NCBI GenBank assembly: GCA_024291935.2
Contig: CM044312.1
Coordinates: forward strand, 74,915,001-74,979,000
Reading direction: 5' to 3'
Source: Okapia johnstoni
Taxonomy: Eukaryota > Chordata > Mammalia > Artiodactyla > Giraffidae
Length of the DNA stretch: 64,000 nt
Shown here: positions 1 through 11,540 of the stretch, in pieces
How the letters are laid out: every line of letters starts with the position of its first letter
Position numbering within the stretch: the stretch's first letter is position 1
Notes under the pieces: model-generated
Told to the model about the DNA's origin: nothing
Seen by the model: only the letters and a program-made list of their open reading frames with translations
The model's database searches: none
Position numbers and translations under genes: made by a program

Positions 1-235
1 GCTCTTCTTTCCTGGTAAGGACTCTGCTAAGGAAAAGTCCTAGGCTCTTTGTTTACTTAGCCCTCCCAAATTTCTTTTCTGCTCACTGAAAGAGTTCTCC
101 TTCCCTTACCAAGGAGGGACTTGTACATGGCTCACCCACGGTTGCAGACCCCAAATTGCAATTCTCTGCTGATCCCAAATAAATCCATCTTTGCTAGAGA
201 AGTATCTAACATTCTATTTATTTCAGGTCAATGCA
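1..235 (+). mobile_element. 3' part of an ERV1-like LTR
   Basis: The segment has the layout of the R-U5 end of a retroviral LTR. A polyadenylation signal AATAAA lies at 178-183, inside the familiar 'CCCAAATAAA.CCATCTTTGCT' context, and a T-rich run leads to a CA end near 234-235. The 5' part lies outside the window. No primer-binding site or gag-like frame follows, so it is a solo or truncated LTR, not a provirus. Class I assignment is inferred from the polyadenylation context only. Confidence 0.5.
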
Positions 236-760
236 CAGCGGTGGGAACTAATAGACAGGGAACAATAGTTTTCGGACACTAGATAACAGGCAACCCAAAG
301 GAATCTGGTATCTATAATAAGGAATAAAGTGAGCTATCTGATTTGACCAGCTTTCTGCCTGGAGTCAGTGTCTCAGCTGCATTGCAGGGAGGAAAACTCT
401 ACACATATGTCTGTGGTTTCACTGGGTTACGGAGGTAGAGATCAGAGTTTAGAAAGGCCCATACAGCTAGATTTTATGAATGACAGTACTAGAAGAAAAT
501 TATAGCATGGATTAAGAGGGTACTCTGGAGATTTACAGAGAGGTCTTTTTTGAATTTTTGCCCAAGTATGAATCTGTTCATATATACCTAGTCTGTGTCC
601 CACAGTGGAAAGACTTTGTAATACACAGGACTCAGGTAGAGCCCTCCACAGGGTATCACCCCAGTAGAGAGGCCAAATTATCCCTGGAACAATGGTTATT
701 CTGAACCTTCCCTGATAAAGCCTTAAAAAGAGCCTCAAAAAGGTTTTTACTGGTTTTTAT
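236..760. other. Unassigned stretch
   Basis: No repeat family or gene is recognised here. A 98-codon minus-strand frame at 442-738 has no familiar motif and no supporting splice or promoter signal, so it is treated as chance. Confidence 0.4.
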
Positions 761-1210
761 TAATGTAACTGCTTCCCAAAACAAAACGCAAAATGATTTT
801 AAGGAACACAACCTAAGTCAGTAATCAATAACGACGATAACAACAAAATCTACAACATCAACAACACAATATCTGGTATCCAGTAAAAGAAAATTACCAG
901 GTAGGTAAAAGAAGAAAACGTAAAATATATTCCATAATTAGGAGAAAAAAACATCAGTAATAGAAACCAACTATGAAATAACAGAGATGGTAGATCTGGC
1001 ACACAGACAGGCAGGCACTGAAACAGTGGTTGTACATATGCTGTGTTCGTTCAAGAAAGCAGAGGAAAACACGAGCACAATGAGTGAAATGAAAGATATT
1101 TTAAGACACAATGCAATTTCTATAAATAAAAAATATGGTCATTGAAATGAAAAATATACTGAATTACGCAGTGCAGGAAAACATATCAGTGAAATTGAAG
1201 AAACAGCAAC
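761..1210 (+). mobile_element. Old L1M (L1ME-like) 5' UTR/ORF1 fragment
   Basis: The sequence follows the 5' UTR to ORF1 region of ancient mammalian L1ME elements: 'ATATCTGG.ATCCAGTAAAA', 'AATTACCAGG', 'GAGAAAAA.ATCAGTAATAGAAACCA', then 'CAAGAAAGCAGAGGAAA'. It decays into AT-rich text and has no usable reading frame. The same element appears to resume at 1921 after an inserted block. Not expected to be active. Confidence 0.55.
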
Positions 1211-1920
1211 TGTTTAACACTAAGCACATGAGGAACTTGGTTCCTTGTAAAAAAAATCCATGTAATTTTTCAGGTCTGACCACAGGCCATTATGGAGACA
1301 AGCCACACTGGGAAAACTGTCCTTCCCACACCTGACTTGGGCATATTCGTTTCTGAACAGAGTTGAGGTCAAGGACTCAACTGGCTGGCCATGCTGTTTG
1401 CATATTTCCATTCCTAGTCCAGGTACTTTCATTCTTAGATATCTTTACCTGGGGCCTTGGGCAGAGGTCTTCAAGTATTTCTGCTCAGTCCCCCTTTCAG
1501 GTCAGGGGAGAGATTGGGCCTTAAGGACAGAAGAAAACATTGAAGACATTTCACCCTCTACTCCAGTACACCATCCTTCTTCACCTCTAGCCCTTCCGCC
1601 TTGCCTTCTTTTCTACCCCAGTGAACACGAAACTGCCTAGGCCTTTTGCTGTGTGTGTTGCATGGGGAGGCGGGGGTGTAGGTCAACGGTGAGAAGACAC
1701 CACAAGTCTGCACTGATCCAATCTACTTTAACCTCCAAGAGGTGTATTCTATGGGAGATAATGAACAGAAGCGGAAGCTTTCTCTGGTTTATCCTCTTGC
1801 TTACACCATCACAGTAAGTGTTGAAGGCTTAACTCTTATTTTGGGCTAGTTGCTTTCACGAGCTACTCCAACACTTATAGCTAAGATCAGCTCCCTTCCA
1901 GTTCAGCAGAGTTCCTAACA
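1211..1920. mobile_element. LTR-like insertion inside the L1M
   Basis: A 710-bp block interrupts the L1M reading. It starts TGTTTAACA and ends CCTAACA, matching the TG...CA ends of LTRs and imperfectly inverted to one another. The flanks (GCAAC before, GCAGA after) are only weakly alike, so the target-site duplication is not convincing. It is GC-richer than the L1 around it. A solo LTR of an ERVL/MaLR-type family is the best guess; family and orientation are not recognised. Confidence 0.35.
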
Positions 1921-2160
1921 GCAGAGAAATAAAAAAGACTGAAAAATAATGAAAAATATCTATGATCTATGAAAAAACATCGTACAGTTTAACATCATAT
2001 AATTGGCAACCCAGAAAAAGGAGTAGAGGGTGGTATGCAGGAAAAAAAAACAAAACTAAAAATAATAGCCCAGATTTTCTAAATTTTGAAGAAAATTATA
2101 AATCCACAGATGCAAAAAGTTTGAGTCTCCAAAAATTTTGTAAAGGAAGATATAAATTAT
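1921..2160 (+). mobile_element. Old L1M ORF1 fragment, continuation
   Basis: After the inserted block the text resumes L1M ORF1-like sequence ('AAAAAAGACTGAAAAATAATGAA', a line about aligning on the target, then 'GCCCAGATTTTCTAAATTTTGAAGAAAATTATAAATC'). Frames are broken. Its position directly after the insert supports one L1M split in two. Confidence 0.45.
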
Positions 2161-2639
2161 CATTTGTAAATAATATGATTTTATACTTAAACATTTGATG
2201 AAAATGTATTTTAACAGCATAACCCAGTAACATGTTACACAATTATAAATTAATAGCCATATATTTGGAACAAAAAATTTTTTTCAGTAGTAAAAAATAT
2301 AACCAAAGCATATAGAAATAATACTTGTAAGATTTTGCAAAACCTAACTTCTGAAAGTGAGGAAATAAATATTGATTTATTCTAAATATATACCTTACTA
2401 TTCTACAGAATATTCTTGTATAGAAAATCTCAATTATAAAGTAATGCCAATTTTCTCTAAATGAATTTCAATGAAATAATAAAATAATTTTTAGTTGATA
2501 AGAGAAGATTACTAAATTTCATAAAAGTTATGGAACACATGAGAAAAAAGTAAGATTAGTTCTATAATTGCATAAATCCATATGAATTAAAAAGCAATTT
2601 CATATTGAGGCATAAACATACAGTCAGAAATGGAGATTT
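2161..2639. other. AT-rich unassigned stretch between L1M pieces
   Basis: Very AT-rich text with no distinctive signature. It may be decayed L1M ORF1-ORF2 sequence, because recognisable L1M lies on both sides in the same orientation. Confidence 0.3.
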
Positions 2640-3250
2640 AAAAAATAGACATAAATAATTAGTATGTGGCAAATAAGGCATTTCCAATCAGTGGAGTAAA
2701 TATTGATCAATAAATGGTCTCAAGGCAGTGTAAAAACTCTTAAAGGTTGAGGGGAATGGCTGTAAAACAAGCTGGATCTTTTCCATGTTCCTTTAGCCTA
2801 TGAGAATTCCAGAAGAATCAAAGATTTAACTGGGAAAAAATATCTTCTAAAATTTTTTTAAACATTAAAAAATTAGTCATGAGCATGAAGTTCTTTCTAA
2901 GCATGCCTCCAAATTTTAGACTATTAAAGAATTAATTTGATCACCTAAAATTCTTAATGTATGTACAAAATGAATATTATAAACATAAAACATGCCTCTA
3001 TGTGTTTTGTAAAAAGCATGTATTTCACAAAAAGAATGATAGAGTTTTATAATATATTAAAAAGTTCAAACATCAATAAAACTACTAGTAAACAATGGGA
3101 AATAAAGTACATAAATAGGCACCATATTCCTTAAATTTATACATATATATGCATATATGTATATACATCACCATATGCCTTAAATTTTTAAAATATCTTT
3201 AAAAACTCTGTAAATTAGTAAATTTCAGATTAACAAAATTATTCAACATT
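2640..3250 (+). mobile_element. Old L1M ORF2 3' region
   Basis: Landmarks of the 3' half of L1 ORF2 appear in order: 'GGCAAATAAGGCATTT', 'AATAAATGGT', 'GAATTCCAGAAGAATCAAAGATTTAA', 'CTTTCTAAGCATG.CTCCAAAT', 'TTTGATCACCTAAAA', and later an 'AATGGG...ATAAATAGGCA' stretch. Many small indels break the frame. Consistent with L1MB/L1MC age elements. Confidence 0.55.
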
Positions 3251-3350
3251 AACCAGCATAATGGCTGAGAGTCATTCTTATAAAGTAATTTATTTTCTAA
3301 GTACAATAGAATTGTTTTTTGACAACTGAGTAATTATATGTTTGCATGCA

Positions 3351-3478
3351 TGCTATGCTAAGTCGCTTCAGTTGTGTCCCACTCTGTGCAACCCTATGGA
3401 CAGCAGTCCACCAGGCTCCTCTGTCCACGGGATTCTCCAGGCAAGAATACTGGAGTGGGTTGCCATTTCCTCCTCCAG
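3351..3478 (-). mobile_element. Bov-A SINE monomer
   Basis: Reverse complement of the BovB-derived Bov-A unit. It runs from 'GCTAAGTCGCTTCAGT' through 'CACCAGGCTCCTCTGTCC' and 'GGCAAGAATACTGGAGTGG' to the 'CCATTTCCTCCTCCAG' end. Only one unit is present, without the tRNA-derived head. No clear target-site duplication. Confidence 0.85.
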
Positions 3479-5984
3479 TTTACCTTGCAAGAGCCTACAG
3501 AAGTGAGAGAAAATTATAGGTTTAAATATGAGTTATTTGGAAAGCCCACTACACATGTGATTTATAATCCAAAATTTTATTTTGAATCAATTAACTTATT
3601 TATACTGAGCCTAGCTATCCACACAGGATTTACAACTTTTATTTTGCTTCATTGATTCCTAATTTATTTAGCTTACCTAGTAACTTAAGAGTGGGATAAA
3701 ACTTCATGTAATGTGTGTGTGTGTTGTATAAGCTATTGCCAGTGATACAGAAGAAATCTAAGAAGCTACAACTGGGCAATTTGATTTTTAAAAATCAAGA
3801 AGAGGAATTTCTTTAGTTTTACTCCCTAAACAAACAGTATGTGAAAGGACAGAACTACCTGACCATTTTTCCCTGACTCCATATAAGGCCTTGGCTAAGA
3901 ACTTTTCCATGTCCTTACACTACACATAGCACTGTCTACTCAAATTTGGGGGATTCACGAAGGTTTTGAATTCATCTTTAACACTTAATTTTTTGTCTCT
4001 CATGTATCAGGCACTGTTTCACTTCTTGGTTCTCTGAAGTTAACAAAACAAAACCTGTTTTGTTGTGTTCAGTGCTTTGTTCAGCTGCCTATAGAGTGAA
4101 TGCTTGTGAGGGAAGCACCAGGCTTTTCCTTACATACTTTGAGAATCATCTGATGGAAGCAACAGAGTATCTCCCTGGAATCAACTGTCTATAAGTTTAG
4201 ATGTTTGATGAAAATACCAGTGAAGAAAGATCACCAAACATATAAGTAAAAGACTTGCTATCTTAAGGCACTCTTTTATGCATAACAATTTAGCAAGAAC
4301 AAATTCGGAATGACCCAGTACTGCCGTAGCTACAGCACAGTGAGCTGTACGTACCAGCCACTACTACGGCACTGTGATGACTTCAGCTCCAGCAATGTGA
4401 AGAATGTAGCTGTGCAAAGTAAAATTATTTGATGCATGACAATAACATTACTGAGCATTTATGTACTGAGTAAAAATAAAAACAAGTTTATGAATAAAGG
4501 TACTCACGGTAGCATTACTTATGCTATTTTTTAAAAGGAAATAATCTAAGGAGATGAGTCCATAATCATAGAACCTCAATACAATGTAACATTGTATAAG
4601 CCTCTTAACATGGAAATATTTATTTTGAAATATTAAAAAAGCAAAAGCATACATAATGGTATTGACCACAGCTCATTAAAAAACTGAGGCATCTCCAGGA
4701 TCAAAACGTGTGCTTAGCTTTACTCTCAGAGTATATCTTCAATATATATGGCACTTCAATATATAAGAGTTGGTGTATTAAGCAATACTTATTATGAAGA
4801 AAAATATCTTACAAATTAGATACAGATTAGACAGAAAGATATAGTCAACCTATTCTGTCTCCGTTTTATTGCTGTGATTTAGTGCTTTGGAGAGGTACTA
4901 CTGTTGAAGGTCTACCTTGGGGATGAAATATACTTCACTTACTTTTCAAATGTGAACAGCTGTAAGACTAGATAGCTTCATAGACTGCTGGTGACGTAAT
5001 ACCATCTTCACCTTCATACCAGTTTAAATGGGCCAAGTAGCAAAAACAGTCTATACATATCACCTGAAGTAACATTGTTACTGAACATGAAAACTGAAAT
5101 CTGTATTCAGATAAATTTGGATCCAAACATATGTTTTACCAAATAAATGATTTTTCACAAGGAATCCTCAGGTCTTCCTTAAAAGGCAAACAGCTAATGC
5201 GTTTATCATTAATTCATTGGGAAAAATTGGTTTAAACAAATTTTAAACTGAACTTTTACTCCATATGTTGCAATATACCTGTGCCAGGAAGTAGTTTGAA
5301 TTACTCCAAATCATGCAACTGATCACTTATCTGTTCAAGCTCAACAAGTTTATTAATAATTTCTTCTTAATAGTGTGTTTGCTCTTAGGGAACAAATAAT
5401 GAGAAGAATTCTGCGTTACTCCTTCAACAGGTATCCTGGGGGATGAATCTGTGATTTACATTTTAGTCTTTATTCTCTGACCTCTGAAGTATAATTTGCT
5501 CCTCAGAAGAAAAATTCTTCCTGTTGCTCATGGGCCAGTGTCTCATAAAACCCTGTATCAGAGGAAATCTGTGACCCACCATGGTCTGGCCTTAGATCAA
5601 CCTCAACGCACCTAACAGCTACTCTTTCACCTTCATCCTCACCAGAGCAGGGCCGCCAGGGCTGCCACAGAGTCTCCCATGAGTGAGGCAGCAGAATTGA
5701 GATCCGACTTTTCAGTGAAAAATATGTGCCTCAGCCTCTTAGCTGCTTAGTTACAGAGGCACAGATGCCACCCTGAAAGCTTAACAGAAGGTGGGAAACT
5801 TTATTTTAAAGCTTCATCTGTGCAGGAAAACAAAGAAAGAAGACACAACCCTTAGTTTATTAAGTTTGTTTATTAAACTAAGCAGAGTGGCGAAGGGCTG
5901 AGTTAAAAATCCTCATAGAAGTTTGCATTGTATTCTATTTACCAATTATTCATAGGTTGTTCATTAAATGGACATGTTGTTCAG
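3479..5984. other. Unassigned intergenic stretch
   Basis: Mostly AT-rich single-copy-looking DNA with no gene or repeat that I recognise. A GC-richer part at about 5440-5830 has no open frame and no splice-bounded exon that I can defend. A short TG run lies at about 3713-3724. A small hairpin at 4322-4371 is listed separately. Confidence 0.4.
4322..4371. repeat. Nested inverted repeat (hairpin-forming)
   Basis: TGCCGTAG (4322-4329) pairs perfectly with CTACGGCA (4364-4371). Inside it TACAGC (4331-4336) pairs with GCTGTA (4344-4349) around a 7-base loop. The two stems could stack with an asymmetric bulge. It is short and may be chance or the relic of a palindromic element. Confidence 0.5.
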
Positions 5985-6096
5985 GTGCTAAGTCGTGTCT
6001 GACTCTTCTACAACCCCATAGACTGCAGCCCACCAGGTTCCTCCTTCATGGGATTCCCCAGGCAACAATACTGGAGTGGTTGCCATTCCCTCTCCA
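5985..6096 (-). mobile_element. Bov-A SINE monomer, diverged
   Basis: Reverse Bov-A unit: 'GTGCTAAGTCGTGTCTGAC' start, 'CCCACCAGG.TCCTCC' centre and 'ATACTGGAGTGGTTGCCATTCCC' end. Several small deletions compared with fresh copies. No tRNA-derived part. Confidence 0.8.
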
Positions 6097-6245
6097 AAAG
6101 GAGCATGGACTCACAGATTTAGGAAAGATGGTCTCCATTTAACTTATTAGGTCTGAATTACCAATTTAATAATATTTTATTACCTATATTCTAGTAGAAT
6201 AAATTCAATTTTTATTTAACTGTACCTCCACTATACATATATATA

Positions 6246-6276
<31 letters not shown>

Positions 6277-8769
6277 CAGCTATTGAATTATAGTCATAAG
6301 GCTTGTACAGACATTTTTTGACTGCTATTTTGAAAATTATTAAATGTGTAAGCAACTATACAGTAAATATTTGTTTTTGATGAAAAATGGTATGATGCTT
6401 ATGCCTAATGATTATGAATTTTAATTTTTAGTGTAAACTTCACAATATTCTGCCTATATCAACATTTTTGTGTTTGACGTTTTAGCAGTGATGTGTATGG
6501 AATGAGTAATTGGGGGAGAAGGGCATCTGCCTGGCCAGATGCATCAGATAAACTCATTCTGGTCATAAATAAACAATAAAATTTCACAACTGGATCATCT
6601 CCCCTTTTAACCAGCTATGAGATCTCTAGATTATTCCATGTATTTTACTGAGCATCTGCTCTATGGTAGACACTGAATAAATACCAAGATTTTGAAAGAC
6701 CACATTCCTTTCCCAATGAAGCCAAGAGAGTCTAATGGGTGGGCCTAAGAAAATCTGCCAAATAATCATGAAAATACAGTACCATTGGCAATGTGATAGA
6801 ACTAGGTACAGTTTCCCAGAGGATTATAGTGAACAGTCATTCATTGCTTCAGATAAGTTAGGAACTTACCATCCCCCCATATCTATGATATTTGTTTCTG
6901 GATAATAAATAGAGATGCTTCCATGTGAACTGAGGAGGAGATAGGTATTTCACAGAGGACACAATTTATGCAAAAGCAAAGAGACAAGAAGAGCCACATG
7001 TGGTCTGAATGTTCACAGTGGCCTGAATGCAGAGTCCCTCCGTGGGTATGATGAGAGGTGAGGTTCTTTCACAAAAGGTTAATACTTATACAGTCTTACA
7101 CATCATATCAAAGAAATTAAATTCATCTTGCAGTGAATCTACAAGAGAATGAATGAACAGACCCCTTTTTGAAATGTGTTCAGAAGATTGGAGAAAGAGT
7201 ATGAGAGTGGGGCTAACTCAGGAAATGAACTAAGAGTTAATACCTGTCAGGATTCCAACAAATGGCACGCTCAACCTAGGATAAACCAGGAAGGGTGTGC
7301 ACATGGAATAATTTCAAAGGCATGGGCAGAGCATAGGGGTATCAGGAAAGATGATGCATGAGACAAGCACTTTGAGCAGAAGGATGAGGAGAATGAAAGG
7401 TTATAGGAACCTGGACAAAGAGCTATGCAAAGTGGCCGGTTTGAAAAGCAGCAGTGACCTGATGTCACAACACAGGCATCCTTAAAGACATGGAAGGAAC
7501 CAGGAGATTCAATACTCCCAATCTCACTCTTCCCCAACTCTAATCTCCTACTAAGGCTTCTATGGCCAAACCCCACTGAAACTAGGGGGCATAGCCTCCT
7601 TGGGCACAAGGCCACTAGAGAAGGCAAGGAAGCGGATCTTTGGAGGATAAATGAACAATATCAAATATTGTAGTGATACTAATTTAATAACATAAGCAAA
7701 AGTCTTGGACATAAAGAAGATGGTAGCATTTGAAAAATATATAAAAAGCATAGTAACCAGGATGCGACCTAATGGTACCAAACGAAAACAAATAATAGTC
7801 AAATATGACTCCAAGACTTCTAGTTTGGGTACCTGAGGAGATGTAAGTGATGGAGTTAGTGATGCATTTCCACACACCTCGTTACCCCTGCTGATTTGGA
7901 CTATTTCACTCCTAATTCTAGACTAGTACTCTCCCATCTTCTTTAGGCTCATCCTCTTTTAAAGTTCACACTAGTAATCCAAGTATAACTCTTCTTGCTC
8001 TATAATCTAGTAATGCTAATGACGTCCCAGTCACTCCTGTGGGTCACTGAACTCTGAGTTCTAGCCTGCACTTAAATCTGCATGGATTAGACTCATCAGC
8101 AACTGAATCTAATATCAGCTATTCCATCTCTGGATGATACCTGGATCATGGCGTCATCCTGTACTTTTGTAGTTTAGAAAAACTCTTAATTATATCCTCC
8201 TAATTACATCTAAGAAATATTGTACAGAGCTAACTGACAAGCCCTTCCAGTCCTTTCCTTGTATATGTCTTATGTATTTGTCTAAATACATGAATTAAAC
8301 TATGTACAAGATACATCGGTATCTCAGAGGAAAGAGAATTTTTTTTTTTTTGCTTATCAAGGTTAGGCTTCACAAAGAATGTCAATGTAATACATAACTC
8401 AAACATTGAAAGATTACAAGTCTGTTAGTTTCACAAAAAGCAAAAGGGTCTTCTATGAAGAGAACATTATGATCAATCATATAAAGGTATAAATACTATG
8501 TATAGTAGGAATTGGAAATAGTTCATTGCTAGATAGGATGATAAAGTGAGAGATGACAGAATCTTAAGGTAGAAACAAGGAGTAAATTTTATATTAGGTA
8601 AATACTACTTTATAAGGGCTACTAGAATAGTATATCACGAAAAATAATTTACATTATCAATTGAATGAATTCAATAATAGATTTTTAATAAGATCTGTAA
8701 TTGCCATTAATATATAGAGAAGTGTATATAATAGTAGCATATAGGAACATGATCTTACCTACTGTATTT
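6097..8769. other. Unassigned intergenic stretch with a TA/TG microsatellite
   Basis: A (TA)n(TG)n(TA)n microsatellite lies at about 6235-6276. 'TACTGAGCATCTGCTCTATGG' near 6647 looks like a MIR or L2 remnant. At 7160-7880 there are open frames on both strands (up to 118 codons) but no conserved motif; this part could be an old repeat of unknown family. An A/T-rich run sits near 8340. No gene is supported. Confidence 0.35.
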
Positions 8770-8985
8770 TTTCAGCTCATAGGCTGGGTGGTTTAAAAAC
8801 TGCAATTTATTTTCTCAAAGTTCTGGAGACTGGAAAGTCCAAGAAAAAGGTTTTGGCAGGATTTGGCTCCCAGTGAGAGTCCTCTTCCTGGCTTGTAAAT
8901 AGATAAACTTTAGGTGGCTTTTCCTCTGAGCATGAAAAAAGACATCAAGAGTCAACTCTCTAGTGTCTCTTCTCATAAGGACACT

Positions 8986-10548
8986 AGATAATCATGATGG
9001 TGTGATCACTCACCTAGAAGCAGACATCCTGGAATGTGAAGTCAAGTGGGCCTTAGAAAGCATCACTACAAAGCTAGTGGAGGTGATGAAATTCCAGTTG
9101 AGCTATTTCAAATCCTCCAAGATGATGCTGTGGAAGTGATGCACTCAATACGCCAGCAAATCTGGAAAACTCAGCAGTGGCCACAGGACTGGAAAAGGTC
9201 AGTTTTCATTCCAATCCCAAAGAAAGGCAATGCCAAAGAATGCTCGAACTACTGCACAATTGCACTCATCTCGCATGCTAGTAAAGTAATGCTCAAAATT
9301 CTCCAAGCCAGGCTTCAGCAATACGTGAACTGTGAACTTCCAGATGTTCAAGCTGGTTTTAGAAAAGGCAGAGGAACCAGAGATCAAATTGCCAACATCT
9401 GATGGATCATCGAAAATGCTAGAGAGTTTCAGAAAAACATCTATTTCTGCTTTATTGACTATGCCAAAGCCTTTGTGTGGATCACAATAAACAGTGGAAA
9501 ATTCTGAAAGAGATGGGAATACCAGACCATCTGACCTATCTCTTGAGAAACCTGTATGCAGATTAGGAAGCAACAGTTAGGACTGGACATGGAACAACAG
9601 ACTGGTTCCAAATAGGAAAAGGAGTACTTCAAGGCTGTATATTGTCACCCTGCTTATTTAACTTATATGCAGAGTACATCATGAGAAACGCTGGGCTGGA
9701 AGAAGCACAGGCTGGAATCAAGACTGCCGGGAGAAATATCAATAACCTCAGATATGCAGATTACACCACCCTTATGGCAGAAAGCAAAGAAGAACTAAAG
9801 AGCCTCTTGATGAAAGTGAAAGAGGAGAGTGAAAAAGTTGACTTAAAGCTCAATGTTCAGAAAACTATGATCATGGCATCTGGTCCCATCACTTCATGGG
9901 AAATAGATGGGGAAACAGTGGAAACAGTGTCAGACTTTATTTTTTGGGGCTCCAAAATCACTGCTGATGGTGATTGCAGCCATGAAATTAAAAGACGCTT
10001 ACTCCTTGGAAGAAAGGTTATGACCAACCTAGACAGCATATTAAAAAGCAGAGACATTACTTTAACAACAAAGATCCGTCTAGTCAAGGCTATGGTTTTT
10101 CCAGTGGTCATGTATGGATGTGAGAGTTGGACAATAAAGAAAGCTGAGTGCTGAAGAATTGATGCTTTTGAACTGTGGTGTTGGAGAAGACTCTTGAGAG
10201 TCCCTTGGACTGCAAGGAGATCCAACCAGTCCATCCTAAAGGAGATCAATCCTGGGTGTTCATTGGAAGGACTGATGTTGAAGCTGAAACTCCAATACTT
10301 TGGCCACCTGATGTGAAGAGTTGACTCACTGGAAAAGACCCTGATGCTGTGAAGGATTGGGGCCAGAAGGAGAAGGGGACGACAGAGGATGAGATGGCTG
10401 GATGGACATCCAGCCCCATGAGATGGCTGGATCACCGACTTGATGGATATGAGTTTGGGTAAACTCCGGGAGTTGGTGATGGACAGGGCGTGCTGCGATT
10501 CATGGGGTTGCAAAGAGTTGGACACGACTTAGTGACTGAACTGTACTG
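8986..10548 (+). mobile_element. 5'-truncated BovB LINE (RTE class), copy a
   Basis: Text matches the BovB ORF2 reverse-transcriptase half through to the characteristic 3' end ('ACACGACTTAGTGACTGAACTG'). The 5' half, including the endonuclease, is missing, as in target-primed insertions. It sits inside the MaLR 3' LTR: the LTR reads 'AAGGACACTAG' before and 'AATCCACTGGGATCAGGG' after, which are contiguous in intact MLT1 LTRs. No clean target-site duplication is visible. Internal stops and shifts make it dead. Confidence 0.9.
9046..10154 (+). pseudogene. BovB ORF2 reverse transcriptase, broken
   Basis: Frame pieces at 9046-9402 and 9642-10154 are parts of the BovB ORF2 protein, which normally copies its own RNA at a nicked target. 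The first has the 'LQARLQQYVN' and 'AGFRKGRGTRDQIANI' region and ends at a stop in place of the usual Arg-Trp step. A frame change lies in between. The second has the 'SPCLFNLYAEYIMR' block. The catalytic YADD box reads YADY: the second Asp codon (9762-9764) is TAC. The enzyme would be inactive even without the stops. Confidence 0.85.
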
Positions 10549-10710
10549 AATCCACTGGGATCAGGGTCCCAGTTTATTATCCTATTCAACCTTAATTATT
10601 TACTTGAAGCCACATTGGAGGTTATGGCTTCAACATTTGGATTTAGGAGGAACACAAACATTCAGTCCATAACATTACACTCCAACCCCCAAGTTCATGT
10701 TTTTCTCTCA

Positions 10711-10741
<31 letters not shown>

Positions 10742-11540
10742 TTCATTCCATCCCAATAGCCTTAAAAGTCTTATTCCTGCATCAACTTTAAAATCTAAGG
10801 TCCAAAGTGTCACCTAAATATCATCTATATCCAGTAGGGTGAGAGTCCCAATATGATTTAACTTGAGGTGAATTGCCTTTCAGCTGTGAACCTGTTAAGA
10901 CCAGGCAAGTTCTATGATTCCAAGATACAGTGACAGGACAGATGGGCACACGGTGGACATTCTCATCCCAAAAAGGAAAATGTAGGGAAAAAATGGGGTG
11001 ATAGATCCCAATCAAGTTGAAAACCTAGCTAAGGTGAATTCCATTAAGGCACCGGAATATTCCTCTGGCTTGATATTCTGCTCTCCAGACCCACTGCGAG
11101 GGCCACATCACCCTTTGGCTGTGGAGCAGCTCTGCCCTGATAACACTGGGCCAAGTCCTTGCCCTGAGGCACTCAATATAGCTCCACTACTTGAAATGAA
11201 GGACCCAGCCTTGTCCCTGAGACCTGGAGGAAGTGGTGGGGGCGGGAGCCCTAAGATCTCTCAGTCCCCTTTGTATCATTCTTTTTCTTGAAGGATAAAG
11301 CATGTTTAAAGCTGAAGAGCTCTATGGTCTCATCCAGTAGGCTCAGTCTACAGCCTTTCCTTTGCGTATGCACAGAGAATGTGAGCTCTGATGTCTGTTT
11401 TTCAAAGGACACTGATCCTATCAGATCAGGCCCTACCTTTATGACCTCATATCTTCATTTCCTCACTCTAAATACAGCCAGACTGCAGGTGGGGGCTTCA
11501 ACATTTGAATTTGGGGGATACACAACCAGTCCATATGTCT

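Larger units (their letters stand above)
8770..11540 (-). mobile_element. Fossil MaLR (MLT1/MST-type) element, reverse orientation
   Basis: Reading the minus strand, a shortened 5' LTR (about 11396-11540) is followed by about 700 bp of MaLR-like internal sequence (about 10673-11395) and a 3' LTR (10549-10672 plus 8770-8985). LTR landmarks on the plus strand are 'TTATTTTCTCAAAGTTCTGGAG', 'TCTCTTCTCATAAGGACAC', 'CTTCAACATTTG' and 'CAGTCCATAACA'. The 3' LTR is split by a BovB. A run of about 30 A lies at 10711-10741. The internal part has no coding capacity. This is a non-autonomous, long-dead endogenous retrovirus-like element. Confidence 0.6.

Noticed and set aside
1..235. Start of a full endogenous provirus
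   Set aside because: No primer-binding site, gag or pol text follows the LTR end.
7271..7877. Minus-strand frames of 118 and 105 codons
   Set aside because: Different frames overlap, there is no recognised motif or splice signal, and the region may be an old unassigned repeat.
9046..10154. Reverse transcriptase frames as a possible retron, group II intron or diversity-generating element
   Set aside because: They match BovB ORF2, carry stops and frame changes, and end in the BovB 3' UTR. Nothing prokaryotic is present.
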